64,000 bases of DNA from Bacteroidota bacterium (GTDB lineage: Bacteria; Bacteroidota; Bacteroidia; NS11-12g; UBA955). The stretch lies in the NCBI GenBank assembly GCA_030682255.1, contig JAUXOK010000028.1:549321-613320 (forward strand), given 5' to 3'. Shown piece by piece: positions 9,002-16,859 of the stretch (position 1 is the first letter of the stretch; each line of letters starts with the position of its first letter). The translations under genes were made by a program, and so were the position numbers. A model generated the notes under the pieces. It saw nothing but the letters and a program-made list of their open reading frames with translations. It made no database searches and had not been told where the DNA came from.

Positions 9002-10030
9002 ATGAAGAAACCATCAATCTTATTGCAATTGATTTGGATTTTATCGAATAATCTTTTGGGTCAAACTCAAATTGATGTTGCTGAAAACACCTTAAAAGTA
9101 AATGGTCGAAGCGAGGAAGTGTTTTATTATGGCTTTGCTGAAGGAGACCAAATTATTTTTAATTTTAATGAAGTGAATGGCAAAGAATTAAAAGAACTTG
9201 AAATTATTGAGTTGCCATATTCATCCAAATTTATGGATTATAAGACTAAAAAGATTGATAATAAAATACTCAATATTGTGAAAACAGGAATTTATAAATT
9301 TAAATTATCAAACTCATCACTCAACGGAAGAATATGTAAAATTAAAATCCAAAGAATTCCTGCATCTGATGCAACAAAAAACTTTAATACTTCTGTTTAT
9401 TGGAGAACGGTTCAAGACACAAGCTATACACCAAAAGAGGAGAAATTCATTGTTAAAAGTGATACCATTGCGCAAGATATTTATTCTGCCAATCCACAAA
9501 TATCCTCACAAAATGCTTTAAACGGAAATAAGAATTCTCAAATTATAGATTTTGTTTTGCCTCCAAATACAATCTCATGGAGCTTTTATATTGGTACAGG
9601 AAGAGAGGGCAAAGCTGAATATGAAAATGCAAGAAATAATTTCACTAAAAATGCAGCAGCTTCAATATCGAAAATGCCAGGTTATGGACCAATGGCTGCT
9701 TTAGCATTAACTGGTGTTTCGTTTTTTAACAAAGTGCAAGGTGAAGACAATGTTAAGTACTGGTTTTTGAGTAATGCAAACAGTGTTGCACTTTTCAACT
9801 CAGGTCAAACATTTATGCAATATAAAAGAGGAGATGTAATTAACGAGGCTTCTCAAATGAAATCGCCATTGTTTGGCAAAATATATCTTGCTTTACTAAA
9901 TGATAACACAATGGATCCAATTGTAGTAACAATCAAAGTAACAGCTATTGTTGTAAACCAACAATGGAGTTCTAGAATTATTCAAGTAATGAGTGTGTCA
10001 AACAGACTAGAGCCATATTTAAAAAACTAA
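9002..10030 (+). CDS. Conserved secreted protein of unknown function
   Basis: The start is placed at ATG 9002, giving a signal peptide MKKPSILLQLIWILSNNLLG with likely cleavage before QTQID; the in-frame ATG at 8990 would overlap the previous gene and add four residues. The mature protein of about 320 residues begins with a beta-rich domain (VFYYGFAEGDQIIFNF, then GIYKFKLSNSSLNGR), like a beta-sandwich that senses or binds something at the cell envelope. The second half has a VLPPNTISWSFYIGTGREG stretch and an Ala/Met-rich hydrophobic segment near residue 225 (PGYGPMAALALTGVSFF). I recognise the general look of a Bacteroidota family but know no function for it. It lies 4 bp after the four-helix membrane protein and 30 bp before the YqaE gene. 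Confidence 0.75.
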   Translation: MKKPSILLQLIWILSNNLLGQTQIDVAENTLKVNGRSEEVFYYGFAEGDQIIFNFNEVNGKELKELEIIELPYSSKFMDYKTKKIDNKILNIVKTGIYKFKLSNSSLNGRICKIKIQRIPASDATKNFNTSVYWRTVQDTSYTPKEEKFIVKSDTIAQDIYSANPQISSQNALNGNKNSQIIDFVLPPNTISWSFYIGTGREGKAEYENARNNFTKNAAASISKMPGYGPMAALALTGVSFFNKVQGEDNVKYWFLSNANSVALFNSGQTFMQYKRGDVINEASQMKSPLFGKIYLALLNDNTMDPIVVTIKVTAIVVNQQWSSRIIQVMSVSNRLEPYLKN

Positions 10031-10060
10031 TTATTAACTTATTTAAAAACAAAACATATA

Positions 10061-10270
10061 ATGATGATACTAATTGCAATTTTAATACCTTGGCTATCCT
10101 TTTTTCTGAGAGGAAAAATATTTTCTGGATTATTATGCCTAATACTTCAAATAACTTTAATTGGTTGGTTACCTGCTGCTATATGGGCTGTAATATCTAG
10201 AAACAATGCCAAAATAGATGAAAGATTAAAAAGAATGGAGAAAAATATTATAACTTCTCAATCTAAGTAA
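10061..10270 (+). CDS. YqaE/Pmp3 family small membrane protein
   Basis: This 69-residue protein has two hydrophobic helices. The second is typical of the YqaE/Pmp3 (UPF0057) family: LLCLILQITLIGWLPAAIWA, followed by a charged C-terminal tail (NNAKIDERLKRMEK). Family members are membrane hydrophobins linked to cation leak and membrane-potential control, mainly from work in yeast and plants; the bacterial role is less clear. Two ATG codons are adjacent at 10061 and 10064 and either could be used. It closes the plus-strand cassette that begins near 7829. Confidence 0.85.
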   Translation: MMILIAILIPWLSFFLRGKIFSGLLCLILQITLIGWLPAAIWAVISRNNAKIDERLKRMEKNIITSQSK

Positions 10271-10542
10271 CACTTTATAAAGCAATAAGGATTTCAATAC
10301 CATTCAAATTTTTGCATCTTGCAATTGCAAGAAAGGCTTGTCCGCCTCCGCCTCCATCGATGTGTTTGCTAAATCTCTAACGATGGTTTAGCAATTGAGG
10401 TTTTTAGATACTACCAAATCATCCCAGGCAAAAACAGAAATACTGGGTTTGATATTGGGGCTATTAACAATCATGCCCAAAATATTTTTAACTTCAATCC
10501 TAATTTGAAAAAATCTTCTTATTTCAGAAACTTTTTTCTTTG
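10271..10542. other. Intergenic stretch with inverted repeats, no supported gene
   Basis: No credible gene is seen here. The stretch holds a perfect 14-bp palindrome CTTGCAATTGCAAG (10318-10331) and an 8-bp inverted repeat TTGCTAAA / TTTAGCAA (10366-10373 and 10387-10394, 13-nt loop), which could be a weak terminator for the upstream operon. A minus-strand open frame of 60 codons (10388-10570) starts inside the tRNA gene and is treated as an artefact. Confidence 0.5.
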
Positions 10543-10616
10543 TGGAGAATATCGGATTCGAACCGATCACCTCTTCACTGCCAGCGAAGCGCTCTAGCCA
10601 AATGAGCTAATCCCCC
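10543..10616 (-). tRNA. tRNA-Ala (anticodon GGC)
   Basis: The reverse strand folds as a full 74-nt cloverleaf with acceptor GGGGGAT paired to ATTCTCC (two G-U pairs) and discriminator A. It has a D arm GCTC/GAGC, an anticodon stem CTTCG/TGAAG, a loop CTGGCAG and a T arm ATCGG-TTCGAAT-CCGAT. The anticodon GGC reads alanine GCC and GCT codons. No CCA is encoded. It lies 50 bp downstream of the prohibitin-like gene, on the same strand. Confidence 0.95.
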
Positions 10617-10666
10617 TTATTTCGAGCGCAAAAATAAACTATTTTGTCTAACCTCGAAATTTAATT

Positions 10667-11437
10667 TTAAGGATTTATTAGAAATGGAGCAGAACCATTG
10701 GTAATAATGATTTTGGCATTGGGTGAGTCTGATAAATTCTTGAATGCTTCAATGCTTTTTAATTTAATAATTTCAGGCGTTAAACCTTCTGATTGTATTA
10801 ATTGTGCATCTCGTTCGCCTTTTGCTTCAATGATTTTTATCTCAGCTTGTCGTTCTGCTTGTTGTTTTAAAAATTCCATTCGCATGGCATCTTGTTCAGC
10901 TTGCAATCTTTGTTCGATTGAGTTGGCTAAACCTGGAGGCAATTGGATACTTTTCATTAAAACGGATTCAATGATGATTCCCTGACTTGTTAATATTGAC
11001 CCCATTTTTTCTTTGATTGATTGCTCTATTTGAGAGCGCATACCTGAATGCATATCTTTTGCAAAAAACTGTGCACATACATCTGCTGATGCTGAACGAA
11101 AGATACTTGAAATGATGTTTTCGTAATTCAAACCATAGTTGTTAATCACTTTTTGCACCATGGATTTATCCAATCTGTAAAGAATTGAAATCTGTGAAAC
11201 AACACTTAATCCTTCTTTGCTAGGCAAACTAATACTTAGCTCCAAATTTCTGGTTTGAATCGAAGTTTTAATCACTTTTGTAATAAATGGATTGTATAAA
11301 ATTGCTCCACTTGTTTTGGCATTGTTACTAAGTTTACCAAATTTTCTTTTAATACCAATTTCACCAGGTTTAATTACAGCACAGCCGTATAAAAACATAA
11401 CACTAAAACAGATTAGAAAAAAATAATTGACTCTCAT
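10667..11437 (-). CDS. Prohibitin-like SPFH/Band 7 lipoprotein
   Basis: The 256-residue protein starts with a lipoprotein signal (MRVNYFFLICFSVMFLYGC), with cysteine 19 as the likely lipid-bearing residue. It continues as an SPFH/Band 7 domain (IKPGEIGIKRKFGKL, then TRNLELSISLPSKEGLSV and a helix EQRLQAEQDAMRMEFLKQQAE). Such proteins oligomerise into membrane scaffolds that organise other envelope proteins. The C-terminal IITNGSAPFLINP resembles the ends of bacterial prohibitins. A sequence matching the -7 element (TATATTTG, 11462-11469, minus strand) lies 25 nt upstream of the ATG. The partner and role in this organism are unknown. Confidence 0.9.
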   Translation of the reverse strand: MRVNYFFLICFSVMFLYGCAVIKPGEIGIKRKFGKLSNNAKTSGAILYNPFITKVIKTSIQTRNLELSISLPSKEGLSVVSQISILYRLDKSMVQKVINNYGLNYENIISSIFRSASADVCAQFFAKDMHSGMRSQIEQSIKEKMGSILTSQGIIIESVLMKSIQLPPGLANSIEQRLQAEQDAMRMEFLKQQAERQAEIKIIEAKGERDAQLIQSEGLTPEIIKLKSIEAFKNLSDSPNAKIIITNGSAPFLINP

Positions 11438-11573
11438 AATATTTTATTTATTTATTTCTAACAAATATATCAATTGTTTTTCAAAGAAATAAATGCCAAC
11501 ATTTAAACTTCGACTAAACTATAATAATTAGAGATTAAATACCTTAATTTATTTTGAATTCTCTACCGAATAA

Positions 11574-12488
11574 TTAGAAAAAATAAGCCATATTCAATTG
11601 ATAAGTTGGCTGAGTAATGGGCATGGATTCACTTCTTGTTTCAAAAACTGTTTGTTGTATTTGTGCAGAAAACATCAATCGGTTTATATATGCATCAATT
11701 CCTAGAGTTGTATTAATTCTTTCTCCTCCTGAATGCAATTTGATTATTTTGTATGATTTGTCTTTTTCAAAGTGAATATATTGCAAACCAATTTGAGGCA
11801 GTAATTTAAATTTAGGACTGATGGTATGCCAATAAAAAGCCTGAAAACCCGTTTGATACATATTCCCCAATTGATAATCCAATTCATTTGTTGTATTTAA
11901 TATCAAATTGGTTTGCCAATTCAGTCCGATTTTATTTCTTCTTACTGAAATTTGATTGTTTATCAAATAGGCATAAGCTCCAGTTCCTACTTGAAAACCA
12001 ATGGGATACATGGTTTTTTCAGCATTCCTTTGTTGATATTTACCGTTTGGCAGTTTGATACCACCACCTAACCACCACATCAATACTGTCTTATGGGTAT
12101 TGGAGTCAGAATTATTAAAAAGAGAATAGTTGATTTGCATGGAGATATCACCAACACCTGAAATTCTTTGCGTTTCATCTAATAATTCACGGATATTTTG
12201 TCTAATTGGCAAATTAACAAAAGCTTGTACTTTAGGATGGAGGTAATATCTCAGCCAAACATCATCTGAAAGATAAACATCTCTTAAAACCTCCTTTTCC
12301 CCAGATTGATTGAGAATTGTTTTAGGATGATTAAAGGCTTGGTAAGTTAATCGCAATCCAATCAGATTTTTATTGAACATTGGCATCATGCCAGAAATAG
12401 AATTACCATTGATAGCGCAACCGCAAATATCACAGGCATAAGACATATTGAATATTGAAATGAATAGGAGGCTTAAAGCTACTTTCAT
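11574..12488 (-). CDS. Outer-membrane transporter-like protein with N-terminal CxxCxC motif
   Basis: This 304-residue protein has a signal peptide (MKVALSLLFISIFNMSYA) and a mature N-terminus CDICGC, a likely metal-binding CxxCxC. The remainder is beta-rich with alternating hydrophobic strands and a terminal aromatic residue (QLNMAYFF), as expected for an outer-membrane barrel. Its ATG overlaps by 4 bp (ATGA) the stop of the peroxidase once the frameshift in that gene is allowed for, so the two are probably translationally coupled. With the MbnP-like and MbnH-like genes upstream, I infer a copper-related role. The substrate is not shown. Confidence 0.8.
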   Translation of the reverse strand: MKVALSLLFISIFNMSYACDICGCAINGNSISGMMPMFNKNLIGLRLTYQAFNHPKTILNQSGEKEVLRDVYLSDDVWLRYYLHPKVQAFVNLPIRQNIRELLDETQRISGVGDISMQINYSLFNNSDSNTHKTVLMWWLGGGIKLPNGKYQQRNAEKTMYPIGFQVGTGAYAYLINNQISVRRNKIGLNWQTNLILNTTNELDYQLGNMYQTGFQAFYWHTISPKFKLLPQIGLQYIHFEKDKSYKIIKLHSGGERINTTLGIDAYINRLMFSAQIQQTVFETRSESMPITQPTYQLNMAYFF

Positions 12489-12574
12489 GGTTCGGAAATA
12501 TTGGATTGATTAAGTAATTGGTAATCGTTGAGGGTTCTGAGAAAAGCAATGATGTCTTGTTTTTCAGTTTGGAT
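12485..12574 (-). other. Out-of-frame C-terminal continuation of the di-heme peroxidase
   Basis: Skipping one base at about 12575 lets the peroxidase frame continue for 29 residues, beginning IQTEKQDIIAFLRTLND, which is the standard helix at the end of this family. It then stops with a TGA that overlaps the next ATG (12488) as ATGA. The match of family ending and coupled overlap makes a real or artefactual +1 frameshift very likely. The slip site reads CTT A ATC on the coding strand. Confidence 0.85.
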
Positions 12575-13511
12575 TAAGTTGAATAGGATTTTCAAAAAAG
12601 CTTGTATCAAGGGTTTTACTGTGTTTTATTCCACTTGTGTAGTGATTAATGACTTCTTCAAGTGTTCTGAATCTGCCATCGTGCATGTAAGGATAAGTTA
12701 AAGCTACATTTCTTAAACTAGGCACTTTGAATAAGCCTTCATCTGAATGATTGAGAGTTATCAATGCGCGACCTAAGTCCTTAAATACAGAATCTAAACC
12801 ATTGTTTCTAAAACTAAAGTTAGTAAACAAAGGCTCTTGATGACATGAGTTGCAATGGGTTTTAAACAAAGTATAGCCTCTGTTTTCACTTGATGAAAAC
12901 GCAACTTTTCCTTGTTTAACATGATCATATTTAGATTCAAAAGAAGTGATACTGCCCATAAATTGGGTTAAAGCGTAATACATCATTTGGTCGTCTATAC
13001 TATCTTTTTTGAAAACTTGAAGAAATTTGCTTTTATAAGTTTGACTGCGGTTTAATTTTAATAAGATATTAACAATCGATTCATTCATTTCTAAATGGTT
13101 AGTAAGAGGAGCCAATGGCATTATTTCAATATGATTAACGCCACCATCCCACATGAAATTAGGATGCCATGCTAGATTAAAAATAGGTGGACTGTTTCTT
13201 AATCCCATTCTATTATTTACACCTATACTTAATTTCATGTTGTGATCTGCAAAAGCATGGGCTTGGGCATGACATGAACCACAAGAAATAGTGCTATCAG
13301 AAGACAAAATAGGGTCGTAAAACAACATTCGTCCCAACTGTATGCCATCATGTGTTAGTTTGTTTTTCTCAAAACCATAAACTGGTTTTGAAACATAATC
13401 TGGATAAAACAACCCTAATGTTTGTTCGGGTTGTTCTATCTCAGACGTTTGACATGATGAAATAAAAATGAGAACGAAAAAAATCAAACTGATTTTTAGC
13501 GTTTTATTCAT
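12564..13511 (-). CDS. MbnH/MauG-like di-heme cytochrome c peroxidase family lipoprotein (frameshifted near C-terminus)
   Basis: The 315-residue frame has a lipoprotein signal (FVLIFISSC) and two heme-binding CxxCH motifs, CGSCH and CNSCH, in the usual MauG/CcpA spacing, plus the family segments RNSPPIFNLAW, FMWDGG and VPSLRNVALTYPYMHDG. These enzymes carry two c-type hemes in the periplasm and either reduce peroxide or oxidise a partner protein. MbnH, the closest functional parallel, oxidises a tryptophan of its partner MbnP to form a copper site. The gene sits 9 bp downstream of an MbnP-like gene. The frame stops at TGA 12564-12566 just before the expected end; see the next entry for the out-of-frame continuation. 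Confidence 0.9.
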   Translation of the reverse strand: MNKTLKISLIFFVLIFISSCQTSEIEQPEQTLGLFYPDYVSKPVYGFEKNKLTHDGIQLGRMLFYDPILSSDSTISCGSCHAQAHAFADHNMKLSIGVNNRMGLRNSPPIFNLAWHPNFMWDGGVNHIEIMPLAPLTNHLEMNESIVNILLKLNRSQTYKSKFLQVFKKDSIDDQMMYYALTQFMGSITSFESKYDHVKQGKVAFSSSENRGYTLFKTHCNSCHQEPLFTNFSFRNNGLDSVFKDLGRALITLNHSDEGLFKVPSLRNVALTYPYMHDGRFRTLEEVINHYTSGIKHSKTLDTSFFENPIQLNPN

Positions 13512-13520
13512 TTTGAAAAT

Positions 13521-14300
13521 TTAAGGGTGAATGTGATCAAAGAAAATACCGTCATAAAAATCTTTTGCCGCTTGTTTGGCGTTAGCGCCTGGCATGTGAA
13601 TTTTACTAATCGTTTTTACTCCCGGATTGGTATGCCAAAACTTAGCAGGATTTGCAACAAGATGAATTTGAGGTGTTGCACTTGGACTAACATTCAGAAC
13701 TTCACCACCAAAATCAGTAGATTTAACAGTAACCACATTAAACTCACCTTGAAATCCGCCTAAATGCAAAGCATAATCTCCACTTGGAGAATTTGGAGAC
13801 ATGCCTTCTGCTTTTGTCATGATATAACCACTGTTCCAATTCCAAAACATGCCATTTGCTGTAGAAAGTGCTCCGGTTTGAGCGCCTGACACATTCCTAA
13901 TGCTATCTACGCCCATGGTATATTGCATTTCTGTGTAAGTACCAATTGGAACATCCGCAATGCTTATGATGAGTGAACTTGGAATACTTGCATCTACAAG
14001 ATGATAGCTTTCATCTTGAGACCACCAAGTGCCATCTGATTTCTTAAATTTAATATTTGAAACATAATATTTAAGAGTTGTGAATTTTAGTGTGTCTCCG
14101 GTTTTTGGTTGTTTTATATCCACACCCATTGAAAAAGGCACTAAATTCATACCCCATTTATGTTCAAACTCTAATTTCACGGTTCCTTTTGTAGGTGTAT
14201 TGTCTCCGCCAGTATCATCGTCTTTTTTACAAGAAGTAAATAGGATGGCTGTGGTTGCTATAGAAAGCAACATTATTTTGCTGAAAATATTTTTTTTCAT
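13521..14300 (-). CDS. MbnP-like copper-binding lipoprotein
   Basis: The 259-residue protein has a lipoprotein signal ending TSCKKDDDTGGD, where the acidic residues after the cysteine resemble the Bacteroidota lipoprotein export signal, so surface exposure is possible. The body matches the MbnP family: VKLEFEHKWG near the start, FTTLKYYVSNIKF, a Trp-rich stretch (FWNWNSGYIMTKAEG) and a His-rich end (FFDHIHP). In studied MbnP proteins a tryptophan is converted to kynurenine by the di-heme partner MbnH and helps to bind copper. The partner gene here is 9 bp downstream. Family and pairing are clear; copper binding by this copy is inferred. Confidence 0.88.
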   Translation of the reverse strand: MKKNIFSKIMLLSIATTAILFTSCKKDDDTGGDNTPTKGTVKLEFEHKWGMNLVPFSMGVDIKQPKTGDTLKFTTLKYYVSNIKFKKSDGTWWSQDESYHLVDASIPSSLIISIADVPIGTYTEMQYTMGVDSIRNVSGAQTGALSTANGMFWNWNSGYIMTKAEGMSPNSPSGDYALHLGGFQGEFNVVTVKSTDFGGEVLNVSPSATPQIHLVANPAKFWHTNPGVKTISKIHMPGANAKQAAKDFYDGIFFDHIHP

Positions 14301-14370
14301 TTTGATTATTATTAATTGTTTTTTTATTCAGTGTTTTCAAATCTGAATTGGTTTTATTGCATGTTCTGTC

Positions 14371-14389
14371 ACATCAAAATATTTGATGT
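14371..14389. promoter_or_regulatory. Inverted repeat upstream of the MbnP-like gene
   Basis: ACATCAAA and TTTGATGT (8-bp arms, 3-nt ATA spacer) lie 70 bp upstream of the MbnP-like ATG, in the 117-bp gap after the small cysteine protein. The symmetry suits a dimeric regulator, but no regulator gene is next to it and no second copy was seen. Confidence 0.35.
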
Positions 14390-14417
14390 AGATTAAACAA
14401 AATACTGATTAAAAAAA

Positions 14418-14792
14418 CTAAACAATTGGTGGTTTGAACACCGATGAAAGGTATCCATTTAATAATAAAGTAGCATGAGAGCGGTGTTTTTCAGAATTCC
14501 AAATAGATGTAAATTCTAATTTGAAAGTAGAACGAGGTACGATAAAACTTGGAATTTCATATTGTGTGATACTTTCAGGCAAACTAGATTCATTTTCACT
14601 AGAAGACGTTTCGTTCAATTGTTTCATCAAATGACATTTTCCTTCACAATTCAACTCAGGTTTATTTTTATTTTCACAAAACTTAGCAATAAAGTTTGTT
14701 TTATCAACTTGATAGTTGATGATAACCAATGATTTAATAATAAAACCAATGGAAATTGAGAAAAATAACAATATGGATATGAAACGTTTCAA
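14418..14792 (-). CDS. Small exported or membrane protein with CxGKCHL motif, head of the copper-type cassette
   Basis: The 124-residue product begins at TTG 14792. An in-frame TAA lies two codons upstream and the next in-frame ATG is too far inside, so TTG is the only start that keeps the N-terminal hydrophobic segment (ISILLFFSISIGFIIKSLVI). It is followed by NKPELNCEGKCHLMKQL, whose two cysteines and histidine suggest a metal, heme or disulfide site. The remainder is Ser/Glu-rich and then beta-like. I know no named family. A promoter -7 element lies only 9 nt upstream of the start. Position and direction suggest it belongs with the MbnP/MbnH genes, 117 bp downstream. Confidence 0.7.
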   Translation of the reverse strand: MKRFISILLFFSISIGFIIKSLVIINYQVDKTNFIAKFCENKNKPELNCEGKCHLMKQLNETSSSENESSLPESITQYEIPSFIVPRSTFKLEFTSIWNSEKHRSHATLLLNGYLSSVFKPPIV

Positions 14793-14801
14793 ACTTTAAT
14801 A

Positions 14802-14809
14802 CAAAGGTA
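14802..14809 (-). promoter_or_regulatory. Bacteroidota -7 promoter element before the CxGKCHL gene
   Basis: The minus strand reads TACCTTTG, an exact TAnnTTTG match. A TTG lies 24 nt further upstream, slightly longer than the usual spacing. Transcription would begin very near the TTG start at 14792, giving an almost leaderless mRNA. Confidence 0.5.
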
Positions 14810-14825
14810 TAAAAGTAATTTTAGA

Positions 14826-16202
14826 TTACACTTCAATTTTTTCATTTCTGATAACAATCAGGAAATACAAACCAATGATAAAGAATATCATCAAGGCTAA
14901 AACAGAATAACGCATACTATTTACATTAAAAGCCCATTGAACAAATTGTTCTATAAAACCAAAAAAGAAAGTACCAATTACGATGGCAACCTTTTCTGTA
15001 AATTCATAAAAACTAAAATATGAAGCATGTTCGTTGGCTGTGTTAGGAATTAATTTAGCAAAGGTGCTTCTAGACAAACTTTGAATGCCACCCATTACCA
15101 ATCCCACAACTGATGCCAACAAATAAAAACCATTGACGCCTTTTACATAATAAGCTGCCACACAAATGCCAATCCAAATCAAAACACTGAGCATCAAAGA
15201 TCGTATATTGCCATATTTTATTGAGATATGAGAAAATATATATGCCCCACCAATGGCAATAAGTTGTATTAATAAAATCGTTATAATAAGATTTTCTTTG
15301 GGCAATTGAAGCTCTTTAACTCCAAATAAAGAGGCTACATACATAACAGTTTGAACACCCATGCTGTAAAAGAAAAATGCTGTCAGATAACGCTTCATCA
15401 ATGTGAATTTTTTAACTTGAGCAAACACTTTCATCAACTCTAAGTATCCTTTTTTAATCGATATTTTCACCCCCGATTGATGGCCATTTGGCAAATAATA
15501 GAAAGGAATTAGAGAAAACAATATCCACCAAACACCTACGGTAACAAAAGCTAACCTACTAGCCTCTCCTTCATAAAATGATTGAGACATTTTCAAAGCA
15601 TCTTCATTACTTAATAATGCATTTGAATTTATTAAATCATTGGCTTTGCCATGAATATCGAATATAAGTTCAGGTTTTAGGATGAAAATTAAATTGATAA
15701 TTAGCAATAAAACACCCCCAATATAGCCCATCGAGAAGCCTTTAGCACTCAGTTTATCAAAACGGTCTTCAGTTGCTATTTCAGGGAGAAAGGCATTGTA
15801 GAACACGATACTTCCTGCGTAACCTATGGTTCCCAAAACAAAAGTTAAAACACCTATCCAAACATGGTTTTTGTCAAAAAAATACATCCCAAAACAACTG
15901 ATAGCACCAATGTAAACAAATGCCTTCATGAATGTTTTTTTATTGCCTGCATTATCTGCAATACCACATAAAATTGGATTGATAAAAGCGATGATTAAAA
16001 AAGCAAAAGACAAACAGTAGCTAAACAAAACGGAACCTTCTAACTGCATCCCTAATATCGAAACACCTCCTTTGGTTTGACTTTCCCAATAAATTGGAAA
16101 GATAGCAGAAGTAATCGTAAGTGGAAAAACACTGTTTGCCCAATCATACATGCACCACGCATTCATAATTTTGGGATTGTTAACGGTAGATGTTTGATTC
16201 AT
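14826..16202 (-). CDS. MFS transporter, UMF1 (Atg22-like) family
   Basis: This 458-residue polytopic membrane protein has about 12 hydrophobic segments. The N-terminal NAWCMYDWANSVF is the signature of the UMF1/Atg22-like major facilitator family, and GGIQSLSRSTFAKLIP in the second half is also typical. Atg22 in yeast exports amino acids from the vacuole; bacterial substrates are not known. The gene begins 6 bp downstream of the methyltransferase-like gene and probably shares its transcript. Confidence 0.92.
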   Translation of the reverse strand: MNQTSTVNNPKIMNAWCMYDWANSVFPLTITSAIFPIYWESQTKGGVSILGMQLEGSVLFSYCLSFAFLIIAFINPILCGIADNAGNKKTFMKAFVYIGAISCFGMYFFDKNHVWIGVLTFVLGTIGYAGSIVFYNAFLPEIATEDRFDKLSAKGFSMGYIGGVLLLIINLIFILKPELIFDIHGKANDLINSNALLSNEDALKMSQSFYEGEASRLAFVTVGVWWILFSLIPFYYLPNGHQSGVKISIKKGYLELMKVFAQVKKFTLMKRYLTAFFFYSMGVQTVMYVASLFGVKELQLPKENLIITILLIQLIAIGGAYIFSHISIKYGNIRSLMLSVLIWIGICVAAYYVKGVNGFYLLASVVGLVMGGIQSLSRSTFAKLIPNTANEHASYFSFYEFTEKVAIVIGTFFFGFIEQFVQWAFNVNSMRYSVLALMIFFIIGLYFLIVIRNEKIEV

Positions 16203-16208
16203 GTTTAA

Positions 16209-16859
16209 TTATTTCTGACAAATGTATAAGATATTACCATGTTTTTTAACAACAGATTTGTCAATTTTTTCAAATAAATTATTTAAGATTGATTCATAAT
16301 TAGAAAGCACAATCTCGTCATTCAACATTATGTTTCTGAAGAAAATCCCTTCTTTTTGCAAAACTCTGCTGCAATTTTTTAGATAATTTTCTGATAAACA
16401 AAATGAAGGAATTGTATTGTCCCAAAAAACATCATCAATGATAAAATCAAAAGCTTCTGCATTTAATTGATTCAATGCCGTTTCTGCACTTTCTTCAATA
16501 ATAGTTATGAATTTATCGTCAACTAATCCAAAATCAGTTTTGGCAATTTTAATGATGTCTGAATCTATTTCAACAGCTGTGATTTGAACATCTTTGGGCA
16601 ACTTATCTCTGAGAATTTTAACAGCGCTGCCTCCGCCTAAGCCTAACATAAGGATATTTTTAGGTTGAATAAATTCTAATGTTTTGATGATGCCTTTAAG
16701 CATGACTTGGTGTAAACTACCAAAACTATAATTGACATTTTGACTGTTCAACACTTTTGTGCCATTTTCATAAACCAATTCATAAAATTGACCCAATGTT
16801 GTTGTTCCCTTTTTGATTTCTGTTGGGTAAATATAACTAAGCAGTTGTTTTCCCATCAT
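16209..16859 (-). CDS. Spermidine-synthase-like Rossmann-fold protein
   Basis: This 216-residue cytosolic protein has the nucleotide-binding loop ILMLGLGGGSAVKIL, an acidic residue at the end of the next strand (ITAVEIDSDIIKIA) and a DFIIDDVF segment. This is the fold of polyamine aminopropyltransferases and related SAM enzymes. Classic spermidine synthases are longer (about 280 residues) with an N-terminal beta domain that is shortened here, so the reaction is uncertain and a simple SAM-dependent methyltransferase is equally possible. The start directly follows the stop of the upstream gene (TAAATG), which suggests coupled translation. Confidence 0.8.
   Translation of the reverse strand: MMGKQLLSYIYPTEIKKGTTTLGQFYELVYENGTKVLNSQNVNYSFGSLHQVMLKGIIKTLEFIQPKNILMLGLGGGSAVKILRDKLPKDVQITAVEIDSDIIKIAKTDFGLVDDKFITIIEESAETALNQLNAEAFDFIIDDVFWDNTIPSFCLSENYLKNCSRVLQKEGIFFRNIMLNDEIVLSNYESILNNLFEKIDKSVVKKHGNILYICQK

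Noticed and set aside
10388..10570. Minus-strand ORF of 60 codons starting inside the tRNA gene
   Set aside because: It begins in the T arm of tRNA-Ala (MIGSNPIFST is a typical tRNA-derived artefact) and has no family match.
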